Shown here in pieces: positions 44,216-51,882 of a stretch of 64,000 bases of DNA. The notes under the pieces were generated by a model, which ran no database searches, was not told where the DNA came from, and saw only the letters and a list, made by a program, of their open reading frames with translations. Source of the stretch: Hornefia butyriciproducens (GTDB lineage Bacteria > Bacillota > Clostridia > Peptostreptococcales > Anaerovoracaceae). Numbering within the stretch: position 1 is the first letter of the stretch; the number at the start of each line of letters is the position of its first letter. The DNA lies in assembly GCF_009695915.1 (NCBI RefSeq), contig NZ_VUMZ01000001.1, positions 62,001 to 126,000 on the forward strand, given 5' to 3'. A program made the position numbers and the translations under genes.

Positions 44216-45148
44216 ATGGCAAATATTTACACATCCGCCGATCAGCTGATCGGAAAAACACCGCTTCTTGAGCTTGCAAACACTGAAAAGGAACTGAAAC
44301 TGGACGCTAGACTTCTGGCGAAGCTGGAATACTTCAATCCGGCCGGTTCCGTCAAGGACCGTATCGCGAAAGCGATGATCGATGACGCAGAAGCCTCCGG
44401 AAAACTGAAGCCGGGCAGCGTAATCATCGAGCCGACATCCGGAAACACCGGAATCGGACTCGCGTCTGTCGCCGCGGCGAGAGGCTATCGCATCATCATC
44501 GTAATGCCGGAGACCATGTCCATCGAAAGACGTCAGCTCATGAAGGCATACGGTGCCGAGCTGGTGCTCACAGAGGGTGCAAAAGGAATGAAAGGCGCAA
44601 TCGCCAAGGCCGACGAGCTGGCCGCGGAAACACCCGACAGCTTCATTCCCGGACAGTTCGTCAATCCGGCGAATCCGAAAGCGCACTATGAAACCACAGG
44701 TCCCGAGATCTACGAAGATACTGACGGAAAAGTCGATTACTTTGTCGCAGGCGTAGGTACCGGCGGAACTCTCACCGGCGTCGGAAAATATCTGAAGGAA
44801 AAGAATCCGGACGTGAAAATCGTCGCGGTCGAACCTGCCTCCTCCCCTGTGCTGTCGGAAGGTAAAGCCGGAAGCCACAAGATTCAGGGCATCGGCGCGG
44901 GCTTTGTTCCTGACGTACTAGACACCGGCGTCTATGACGAGATTATCACCGTCGAGAACGACGACGCATTTGAAGCCGGCAAACTGGTAGGCAGAAACGA
45001 AGGCGTTCTGGTCGGCATTTCCTCCGGCGCGGCAGTATGGGCGGGCGTTGAAATCGCAAAGCGTCCTGAAGCAAAGGGCAAGAATATCGTCGTGTTGCTG
45101 CCGGACACCGGAGACAGATATCTCTCCACGGCGCTGTTTCAGGACTGA
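44216..45148 (+). CDS. cysK: Cysteine synthase A (O-acetylserine sulfhydrylase)
   Basis: 310 residues. PLP enzyme that makes cysteine from O-acetylserine and sulfide. Schiff-base lysine K47 in [18 protein letters not shown] (about 76-83), [13 protein letters not shown] and the C-terminal GISSGAA and [15 protein letters not shown] lies seven bases before the ATG. Single-gene transcript with strong promoter and terminator at 45277-45304. Thiol-metabolism neighbours are absent. Confidence 0.96.
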   Translation: MANIYTSADQLIGKTPLLELANTEKELKLDARLLAKLEYFNPAGSVKDRIAKAMIDDAEASGKLKPGSVIIEPTSGNTGIGLASVAAARGYRIIIVMPETMSIERRQLMKAYGAELVLTEGAKGMKGAIAKADELAAETPDSFIPGQFVNPANPKAHYETTGPEIYEDTDGKVDYFVAGVGTGGTLTGVGKYLKEKNPDVKIVAVEPASSPVLSEGKAGSHKIQGIGAGFVPDVLDTGVYDEIITVENDDAFEAGKLVGRNEGVLVGISSGAAVWAGVEIAKRPEAKGKNIVVLLPDTGDRYLSTALFQD

Positions 45149-45276
45149 ATGCGAACAAATAAAAGCAACGCTTAAGGCATTCGCTAAAGAGAAATGACTC
45201 ATATTTCTCTTACAAGCTTACACAGACATACATAGATTCACACAAACTCATAATAAATGACTCCTCAGAATGATGA

Positions 45277-45304
45277 CGAGGCTGCCTCCGGGCAGCCTCG
45301 TTTG
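45277..45304 (+). terminator. Terminator after cysK
   Basis: CGAGGCTGCC (45277-45286), loop TCCG, GGCAGCCTCG (45291-45300), then TTTG. The strong 10-bp stem may also stop the convergent ATPase transcript. The stretch 45149-45276 between cysK and this hairpin shows nothing else. Confidence 0.78.
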
Positions 45305-45360
45305 TTATGTACTTTGTTTATGCGTTTTCTGCAATATATTTTATCGCAGAAGATGACAGA

Positions 45361-45441
45361 CTACTGTTTCCTGTATCCCGTCAGAACGGTAAGAGAGAAG
45401 CAGATAATCGTCGCCATCGCGAAAAATTTATGCTTTTTCAT
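45361..45441 (-). CDS. Possible 26-residue hydrophobic small protein after the P-type ATPase
   Basis: ATG at complement 45439-45441, with GGAGG six bases upstream inside the ATPase gene, overlapping its end by 14 bases. The product begins MKKHKFFAMATIICFSL and ends TGYRKQ: a lysine-rich start, one membrane-length hydrophobic stretch and a basic tail. The good ribosome site and coupling to the ATPase stop favour translation; no family recognised. Confidence 0.45.
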   Translation of the reverse strand: MKKHKFFAMATIICFSLTVLTGYRKQ

Positions 45442-47536
45442 CTTCATCCTCCTTCAGCAGATTGCTCATGCTCCGGATTCCGGTCACGAGGGTCGAACCG
45501 TTATGCAGCAGCGCGGAGGTCGCCGGAGACAATATTCCCAGCACGCCGAATGCGATAAGGCTCGCGTTGAATCCGATTATGAACCGATAGTTCTCATTGA
45601 TGCGTTTCATCAGGGCCCGGCTGATTTTCCGCAGGGTCACAAGCTGCCACAGGCTGTCGGAAGAAATTGTTATGTCCGCGATTTCTCTTGCGATAGCCGC
45701 CCCGTCGCTGACGGCGATTCCCGCGTCCGCTTCCGAAAGCGCCGGCGTGTCGTTGACGCCGTCTCCGATCATGATGACCCTTCGCCCTTTTTCATGCTCC
45801 CTCTGAATGAATTCTGCCTTGTCCCGCGGCAGCACCTCCGCATGATATTCATCCAGATCCAGTTTTCTCGCAATTGCGGATGCCGTATGCTCATTGTCAC
45901 CAGTCATCATACAGACTTTGTTCAGTCCGAGCTTGTGAAACGCATCCACCACCTCTGCCGCTTCCCCGCGCAGGGGGTCAAAGATACATATCGCGGCCTT
46001 CAGACGCCCATCGATGGCCATGAACAGATGTGAATACTCTGTGGGAAGGCGGCGGAATTTCTCTGTTTTGTTTTCCGGAATCACGCAGCCTTCATCTTCA
46101 AAGACAAAATGATAGCTGCCGATGACTGCTTTTTCATGGCCCTCCAGCCTGCTGGAAATCCCGTGCGCCACTACATACTCTACCTTAGAGTGCATCTCGT
46201 CGTGACGTATTCCCCTTTCTCCGGCACATCTGACGATGGCGTTGGCAATCGAATGCGGATAATGCTCCTCCAGACAGGCCGCGATCCGCAGATCCTCCGT
46301 CGCATCCGTACCGTCAAAGGTCACGACATCGACAACCGAAGGAGTCGCGTGTGTCAGCGTTCCGGTTTTGTCGAAGACGATCGTCTTCGCCTCCGCCACA
46401 GCTTCCAGAAATTTTCCACCTTTTACGGAAATATCATGCTCCCCTGCCTCTCGTATTGCCGAAAGCACAGAAAGCGGCATGGACAATTTCAGTGCACAGG
46501 AGAAATCCACCATCAGAAAGGAAACCGCTTTGTCGATGTTTCTCGTCAGAAGCCAGGTCAGCGCCGCTCCGCCGAGGGAATACGGCACTAGGCGATCCGC
46601 CAGATGGAACGCCCTCTCCTCAGTGCCGGACTTCAACTTCTCAGACTCTTCAATCATCCTGACGATCTGATCATATCGTCCGCTGCCCGTCGCTCTGGTG
46701 ACTTCAATAACACAGCCGCCTTCCTCCACTATGGTGCCGGCATAGACATATCCGCCGGGTCTGCGGATCACCGGAACCGACTCACCCGTCATGGACGCCT
46801 GGTTGACAGAGGCTTCTCCCTCAACAACCCTTCCGTCCAGCGGAATCACGTTTGATGTCCGCACAACGATTCTGTCACCGGGCCGAATTACCGACACGTC
46901 AGTCAGCACGTCTCCTTCGTCAGTTCGTTTCCATACACGGTCAGCCTTCAGAGACATGGCGCCGGCAAGATCGTTCACAGATTTTCTGTGAGTCCAGTCC
47001 TCCAGAAGGTCTCCGGTCTGCAGCAGAAACATCACAGAAGACGCTGTGGAGAAGTCGCCCCGGAGCATGGAAGCCGCAATCGCCGCAGCGTCCAGCACCG
47101 AAACCTCCAGCCTCCCCCGCAACAGGGATTTCAGCCCCATACCGAGAAAGCGGACGCTCTTCCCGACCGTCCATACGATCTGCAGAGACTTTGGAAAGAA
47201 CAGACTCCGGAATACCCTCCCCAGAATCAGCGCCGTCATCTTCTCCTGATATCTGCGGTTCATCGCCCGGACAGAATGCTCCGGAGCGAGGGCAGCAATG
47301 CTCTCGTCAACAAAGGAAAATCTGTCCAGCGCTTTCAGCAACGCCGGCCGACCTGCGCCTTTGTTCACAAAGAACACAATCGCATCACCCGTGCGCTCAT
47401 GGACGCGGGCGCTCTTCACGAAGCTCAGACTGTTCAAATAAGCCTCTAGGATATCCGCCTCCCTGAGGGTCAGGTTCAGACGCGGAACGCGCAGACGCAT
47501 CCGCTGTCTCGATTCGTGAAGTATCAGATACTGCAT
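45428..47536 (-). CDS. P1-type metal-transporting ATPase with atypical membrane motif
   Basis: 702 residues. P-type ATPase of the heavy-metal class: a degenerate N-terminal HMA-like region (1-75, no CxxC), TGES (250-253), phosphorylation DKTGT (389-393), EEHYPHSIANAI with the His-Pro pair, MTGDN and GDGVNDTPAL. Where copper and zinc pumps have CPC in the sixth helix, this one reads FSCALKLSMP (345-354): the first cysteine and the proline are replaced. Metal is therefore uncertain; Mn, Zn or Fe are candidates. Start overlaps the upstream gene as TAATG. Confidence 0.88.
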   Translation of the reverse strand: MQYLILHESRQRMRLRVPRLNLTLREADILEAYLNSLSFVKSARVHERTGDAIVFFVNKGAGRPALLKALDRFSFVDESIAALAPEHSVRAMNRRYQEKMTALILGRVFRSLFFPKSLQIVWTVGKSVRFLGMGLKSLLRGRLEVSVLDAAAIAASMLRGDFSTASSVMFLLQTGDLLEDWTHRKSVNDLAGAMSLKADRVWKRTDEGDVLTDVSVIRPGDRIVVRTSNVIPLDGRVVEGEASVNQASMTGESVPVIRRPGGYVYAGTIVEEGGCVIEVTRATGSGRYDQIVRMIEESEKLKSGTEERAFHLADRLVPYSLGGAALTWLLTRNIDKAVSFLMVDFSCALKLSMPLSVLSAIREAGEHDISVKGGKFLEAVAEAKTIVFDKTGTLTHATPSVVDVVTFDGTDATEDLRIAACLEEHYPHSIANAIVRCAGERGIRHDEMHSKVEYVVAHGISSRLEGHEKAVIGSYHFVFEDEGCVIPENKTEKFRRLPTEYSHLFMAIDGRLKAAICIFDPLRGEAAEVVDAFHKLGLNKVCMMTGDNEHTASAIARKLDLDEYHAEVLPRDKAEFIQREHEKGRRVIMIGDGVNDTPALSEADAGIAVSDGAAIAREIADITISSDSLWQLVTLRKISRALMKRINENYRFIIGFNASLIAFGVLGILSPATSALLHNGSTLVTGIRSMSNLLKEDEDEKA

Positions 47537-47832
47537 TATGCTTCCGCTTCCTTCTCTTTATATGCGGCCAGAATCGCCTCAGCCTCCTGTACCTTTTGCT
47601 TCTCCGCATCGGCATAACGGGCATGATTGATATCCTCGGCATCGGCGTAAATGTCACCGCAGTTCTCCCGAATCGCGTCTCCTGTTTCCATAATGCAGTC
47701 TCTTCCACGAAGCACAGCAGCCGTGCAGTGCGTGTAAACCTTCTTCGCATCCCGGCTGGTCAAGATTGCTTTCCCAGCAGTTCCCAGAAGCAGTCCGCCC
47801 GCTCCCCATGCGATTTTTTCCAATACATTCAT
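47536..47832 (-). CDS. Small membrane-associated partner of the P-type ATPase (DUF6110-like)
   Basis: 98 residues from the ATG at complement 47830-47832 with AAAGGAGA upstream. An N-terminal glycine-rich helix, WGAGGLLLGTAGKAIL (9-24), looks like a membrane anchor; the rest is helical with a charged, Ala/Glu-rich end (AEKQKVQEAEAILAAYKEKE). It is TAATG-coupled to the ATPase. The arrangement recalls mycobacterial PacL proteins encoded before P-type metal ATPases; I recognise the family as one usually labelled DUF6110, function not established. Confidence 0.7.
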   Translation of the reverse strand: MNVLEKIAWGAGGLLLGTAGKAILTSRDAKKVYTHCTAAVLRGRDCIMETGDAIRENCGDIYADAEDINHARYADAEKQKVQEAEAILAAYKEKEAEA

Positions 47833-47857
47833 ATCTCTTCTCCTTTCCAAATGCACA

Positions 47858-47873
47858 GTTAGACATGACTAAC
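47858..47873. promoter_or_regulatory. Perfect 16-bp inverted repeat, possible metalloregulator operator
   Basis: GTTAGACATGACTAAC: arms GTTAG/CTAAC are perfectly symmetric and the centre is nearly so. TTAG...CTAA palindromes are typical of DtxR/IdeR-family operators. It lies 26 bases before the ATPase partner's start, downstream of the predicted promoter. Confidence 0.5.
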
Positions 47874-47879
47874 TTTGTC

Positions 47880-47911
47880 TCTTAAAGAAAGAAAGGTCCG
47901 AAATGGACCTT
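47880..47911 (-). terminator. Terminator-like hairpin in the ATPase leader
   Basis: Minus strand AAGGTCC, loop ATTTC, GGACCTT, followed by TCTTTCTTT. It sits between promoter and start codon, so attenuation is possible. Confidence 0.55.
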
Positions 47912-47932
47912 CCCGCTTGTTTTGTTTTATTA

Positions 47933-47962
47933 ATAATATAATACTTTTTCCGGATTAGTCAA
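47933..47962 (-). promoter_or_regulatory. Promoter of the P-type ATPase operon
   Basis: Minus strand TTGACT (47962-47957) with TATTAT (47938-47933) at 18 bases or TATATT (47940-47935) at 16. Confidence 0.65.
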
Positions 47963-48006
47963 CACAAACCTGCGAATCGGCGGATTCCACCTGCGGGCCG
48001 CAGCTC

Positions 48007-49188
48007 CTAATCGGCGAACTTCACGCCCAGATAGGAGCACATGCCCTTCGCCAGACCCTTTCCGTAGGCGTCGTGCTTCTTGAATTTCTTATAGTCCTTA
48101 CTGATGCTCCCTGTCTCAAAGATGCAGGCTGCCGGAGCCTTCGGCGCGCTCAGCTCATAAAGATCCCAGCGATAGCTCAGACCGCGGGTCGCAATGCTGA
48201 CATTGGAACGGACGCCCTTGTTCAGCGCCTGCGCGAGTTTTTTGTCCGCACTGCTCTTATACAGGGGCAGAGTTCCCGTCGGCGCGTAACGCCAGTCACA
48301 GTGAATGCTCATATAGGCACTGATCCGTTTCTTGTTCGCCCATTTGACGCAGGCCAGCATGTTCTTATTGTTGTTCGCGTCCGCATCTGTGTATACATAC
48401 ACTCCCGACGCCCGCAGATATTTAACCATTGATTTGGTGATGGGCAGCATCAGACCCGCTTCCGACATGCTTTTGTAGGTGCAGCCACTGTCCCAGGCGC
48501 CTAAAATATCGGTTCCGTGTCCGCAGGCGACAAACACCCGTGACACTGTCCTGAATTTCACTGCGGAGCAATATCGGGAATAGGTGTATTTCCCGCTCTT
48601 CCACTTCGCCGCTCTGACTTTATAATAGTAGGTTTTTCCGGAGGTGCCGCTGTAATCGGTGTAATACAGCTTGGAGCTGCTCGTTGTACCGATCCTGGAA
48701 TAGCTTCCTCCTGATGAGGTCGCGCGGTAAACGCGGTAGCTCGTGGCGCCGCTCACCGCCTTCCATTTCACTCTGCTTCCCGACTTATAAACCGCCACGG
48801 TTACCGCCGGTTCCGCGTCTGTAAACGATACCGACCTCGTTGCAGCCTTTACAGGTTTACAATATTTCTTTGAATATCTCACCCTCGCTTTATAGTAATA
48901 AGTTTTGGACGGCGACAGTCCCGTATCCGTATATTTGACAATCTTTCCCTTCTTCAGACCGGCGACCTTCTGATATGTGCCGTTTTTTGAGGAGGCGCGG
49001 TAAATATAGTATCCGTAGGCTCCGTTGACCTTCTTCCAGGACAGGCTCACAGAAGTCGTTGTTGCCGCAGTGACAGAGAGCTGACTCATTTCGAGATTTT
49101 TTGTCGCGGCAGACGCTGTCTCCGGGAGTACAAAAAACATTCCCAGACACAAAAATAGAACGATCGACACTACACTTCTTTTTTTCAT
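48007..49188 (-). CDS. Secreted N-acetylmuramoyl-L-alanine amidase with two Fn3-like modules
   Basis: 393 residues. Signal peptide MKKRSVVSIVLFLCLGMFF to about residue 28 (ASA-A). Two fibronectin type III-like modules follow (about 33-118 and 123-212), each with a SLSWKKV or VKWKAV strand and YYYKARV/YYYKVRA. The C-terminal Amidase_3 catalytic domain has VACGHG (zinc His), MSEAGL (zinc Glu), YMSIHCDW (zinc His) and IFETGSIS (catalytic Glu). Cleaves the peptide from the glycan of peptidoglycan. Order is unusual in that the catalytic domain is last. An extended -10, TGATAGAAT, is at about 49273-49281 on the minus strand. Confidence 0.88.
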   Translation of the reverse strand: MKKRSVVSIVLFLCLGMFFVLPETASAATKNLEMSQLSVTAATTTSVSLSWKKVNGAYGYYIYRASSKNGTYQKVAGLKKGKIVKYTDTGLSPSKTYYYKARVRYSKKYCKPVKAATRSVSFTDAEPAVTVAVYKSGSRVKWKAVSGATSYRVYRATSSGGSYSRIGTTSSSKLYYTDYSGTSGKTYYYKVRAAKWKSGKYTYSRYCSAVKFRTVSRVFVACGHGTDILGAWDSGCTYKSMSEAGLMLPITKSMVKYLRASGVYVYTDADANNNKNMLACVKWANKKRISAYMSIHCDWRYAPTGTLPLYKSSADKKLAQALNKGVRSNVSIATRGLSYRWDLYELSAPKAPAACIFETGSISKDYKKFKKHDAYGKGLAKGMCSYLGVKFAD

Positions 49189-49324
49189 TTGGTAAAACTC
49201 CTTTAATTATCCCCTGTTGTTTTTCCCATTTCGTTCAGCCAAAGTGCTTCAATCGCATATGATTTTGTAACCATTCTATCACAGATTATTGTAAACCTAA
49301 AGCCCTTTTTTAATTTTTTTATGC

Positions 49325-49330
49325 TATAAT
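49325..49330 (+). promoter_or_regulatory. Extended -10 element before the RNase Z gene
   Basis: ATGCTATAAT with TATAAT at 49325-49330 (TGn present); -35 not convincing. A leader of about 130 bases with a CCCGC...GCGGG hairpin follows. Confidence 0.45.
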
Positions 49331-49467
49331 CAGGATATACCCGCTAAGTCTCCATCAGACCTGGCGGGCGCTAACAAAGGATTTTTCGCAGCATCACGGC
49401 GCACTAAAGACTGCAGTATGCGCCGGTTGTCTGTTCGTCACACTGCCGATTGACTGGAGGTTTTCCA

Positions 49468-50391
49468 ATGCTGGATGTATGTCTGGCCGGCACCGGAGGC
49501 ATGAAACCGCTTCCCGGCCGGTGGCTCACATGTTTATACGCCAGATCAGAAGGTCATTCTGTTCTGATCGACTGCGGTGAAGGCACGCAGATTGCCCTGG
49601 CAGAGGCCGGGTGCAATCTGAAGCCCATTGATCTCATCTGCATCACCCACGTACATGCCGACCACGTTGCCGGACTTCCGGGACTGCTGCTTTCCATGAA
49701 CAACTGTGAGCGGACGGAGCCCCTGACCATCTGCGGCCCGGCGGGACTGTACCGGATACTCCAGGGCCTGATGGTGATCGCACCGGACCTTTCCTTCGAT
49801 GTCATGCTCAGCGAGATCAGCGGCGAAACAGAGCAGTTCCTCAGCGCCGGACCGATGCGGATCACTCCCTTTCCAGTGAAACACAGGATTCCCTGCCTCG
49901 GCTACTCTGTCTACGTCGGGCGCAGCGGCCGCTTTGACCCGCAGAAGGCTCGCGAGCTGAAAATCCCGGTAAAGATATGGTCTCATCTGCAGAACGGTTC
50001 GTCTATTGAAATCGGTCAGCGGATCATCACGCCGGAAATGGTCATGGGTCCGCCCCGCCGCGGAATCCGGGTCGTCTACGCAACCGACACACGCCCGACG
50101 GAATCCATCCGCGACTATGGCCGAGGCGCCGATCTCATGGTGCTGGAGGGGATCTATCCCGACAACGCCAAGCTTGACAAAGCGAAGGAGTGGGGGCATA
50201 TGACCTTTCCCGAAGCCGCCGCTCTGGCCGCGTCATGCGGGGCCGGAGAGCTCTGGCTCACTCATTACAGTCCATCTCTGACAGATCCGGAAGCTCAGAT
50301 TGAAAACGCCCGCTGTGTTTTCCCAAACTCCATCGCCGGACACTGCGGCATGAAAAAAAGTCTGCGATTTCCGGACGATCCCGCGAAATAA
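49468..50391 (+). CDS. rnz: Ribonuclease Z / metallo-beta-lactamase fold hydrolase
   Basis: 307 residues from the ATG at 49468 with GGAGG seven bases upstream. Matures tRNA 3' ends in bacteria. The zinc motif HVHADH is at 61-66; later His/Asp ligands are in KHRIPCLGY, ATDTRP, GHMTF and LTHYSP. LDCGEGTQ-like IDCGEGTQIALAEAG (34-48) is characteristic of RNase Z. Single gene between the amidase and a permease. Other metallo-beta-lactamase phosphodiesterases are less likely given these motifs. Confidence 0.88.
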   Translation: MLDVCLAGTGGMKPLPGRWLTCLYARSEGHSVLIDCGEGTQIALAEAGCNLKPIDLICITHVHADHVAGLPGLLLSMNNCERTEPLTICGPAGLYRILQGLMVIAPDLSFDVMLSEISGETEQFLSAGPMRITPFPVKHRIPCLGYSVYVGRSGRFDPQKARELKIPVKIWSHLQNGSSIEIGQRIITPEMVMGPPRRGIRVVYATDTRPTESIRDYGRGADLMVLEGIYPDNAKLDKAKEWGHMTFPEAAALAASCGAGELWLTHYSPSLTDPEAQIENARCVFPNSIAGHCGMKKSLRFPDDPAK

Positions 50392-50473
50392 CCGTTGCAG
50401 AACATCAGCACAATGAGTATAATATCTTCGAGTGTAAAAATACTGTGAGAATCTATTAAAGAACGGAGGATTT

Positions 50474-51760
50474 ATGAACGATTCCAAAATTATACAGGTG
50501 GAGGAAAGAGTCCCTCTGAAGCGGGGCATTCCTCTCAGCATCCAGCACACCTTCGCCATGTTCAGCGCGTCCGTGCTGGTACCATACTTACTCGGGATAA
50601 GTCCTGCCATCGCATTGCTGATGAACGGCGTTGGCACACTTATCTTTATTTTTGTCACAAAGGGGAAATCTCCCGCATATCTCGGCTCTAGTTTCGCCTT
50701 TATCTCTCCCGCTCTGCTGGTCATTAACAATCCTCAGCTTGGATACCAATATGCCCTGGGCGGGTTTGTTATAACCGGACTGATTTTCATCGCCGTCGCG
50801 GTTATCATCAAATTCGTCGGCGTTCGCTGGATCGACATCGTCCTTCCCCCCGCCGCCATGGGTCCGGTTGTGGCGTTGATCGGTCTGGAGCTGGCGAAGA
50901 ACGCTGCCCAGAACGGCGGAATCGTTGCCCCGGACGGCGCCAAAGATTTCAGCATAGACCCGAAGTTCGCCGCTGTCTTTCTGGTGACTCTTGCGATGGC
51001 GGTCTTCGGACAGGTTCTGCTCCGCGGATTCGCGGCGGCCATCGCCATACTGATTTCCATCATTGTCGGTTACTGTCTGGCTCTTGCGGTAGGCATCGTG
51101 GACTTCTCCAACGTCGCTCAGGCCTCTTGGCTCGCTCTCCCGAATTTCCTGTACCCCAAATTCAGCCTGCAGGCGATTCTGATCATCATTCCCGCATCCC
51201 TCGTGGTGATTTCCGAACACATCGGCCATCAGGTCGTAACCTCTGAAATCGTCGGCAGAAATCTGCTGGAGGACCCCGGTCTCCACAGCACCCTGCTTTC
51301 AGACGGAATCTCCACGACGCTGTCCGGTCTCTGCGGCTCCGTTCCGACCACCACCTACGGTGAGAACATCGGCGTCATGGCGATCACAAAGGTTTACAGC
51401 GTCTGGGTCATCGGAGGCGCGGCGGTGTTCTCCATCTGTCTGGCCTTCATCGGCAAGGCGTCCGGTCTGATTCAGACCATCCCCGCGCCGGTCATGGGCG
51501 GCGTAAGCTTCCTGCTCTACGGCATGATCGCGGCCTCCGGCATCCGGCTCATGGTGGATGAAAAAATCGACTACGCGCGTCCCCGCAACCTTGCCCTTAC
51601 CTCGGTCATCTTCATCACCGGACTCTCCGGCGCGTACATCCAGATCGGTTCCGTCAAGCTGACCGGAATGTGTCTGGCTACCGTCGTGGGCATGGCCATG
51701 GGACTGCTCCTGTACGTTCTGGACCACTTCCATCTCACCAACGATTACGAGGAGAAATAA
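50474..51760 (+). CDS. Uracil/xanthine permease (NCS2 family)
   Basis: 428 residues, about 12-14 membrane segments. A nucleobase:H+ symporter of the UraA/PyrP group: QHTFAMFSASVLVPYLLG (24-41), the Q-rich GLELAKNA segment, ISEHIGHQVVTSEIVGRNLL with the His-Glu substrate region, and CGSVPTTTYGENIGVMAITKVYS. Those motifs favour uracil over xanthine. Single gene ended by a strong terminator. No pyrimidine riboswitch or PyrR site was recognised in the short leader. Confidence 0.9.
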   Translation: MNDSKIIQVEERVPLKRGIPLSIQHTFAMFSASVLVPYLLGISPAIALLMNGVGTLIFIFVTKGKSPAYLGSSFAFISPALLVINNPQLGYQYALGGFVITGLIFIAVAVIIKFVGVRWIDIVLPPAAMGPVVALIGLELAKNAAQNGGIVAPDGAKDFSIDPKFAAVFLVTLAMAVFGQVLLRGFAAAIAILISIIVGYCLALAVGIVDFSNVAQASWLALPNFLYPKFSLQAILIIIPASLVVISEHIGHQVVTSEIVGRNLLEDPGLHSTLLSDGISTTLSGLCGSVPTTTYGENIGVMAITKVYSVWVIGGAAVFSICLAFIGKASGLIQTIPAPVMGGVSFLLYGMIAASGIRLMVDEKIDYARPRNLALTSVIFITGLSGAYIQIGSVKLTGMCLATVVGMAMGLLLYVLDHFHLTNDYEEK

Positions 51761-51799
51761 ACGCCGGCTCCGTTTTCCGGCCGGCGAACAAAAAATCAT

Positions 51800-51853
51800 C
51801 CCCGCACCGGGACGTCTTCCGTAAGGAAGACTCCCGCGCGGGGTTTTCTTTGT
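51800..51853 (+). terminator. Terminator after the uracil permease gene
   Basis: CCCCGC (51800-51805) pairs with GCGGGG (51838-51843), enclosing an inner GTCTTCC/GGAAGAC hairpin, followed by TTTTCTTT. Confidence 0.85.
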
Positions 51854-51882
51854 GCAGAGGAAAGGACACAGCGGTTCAGTCT

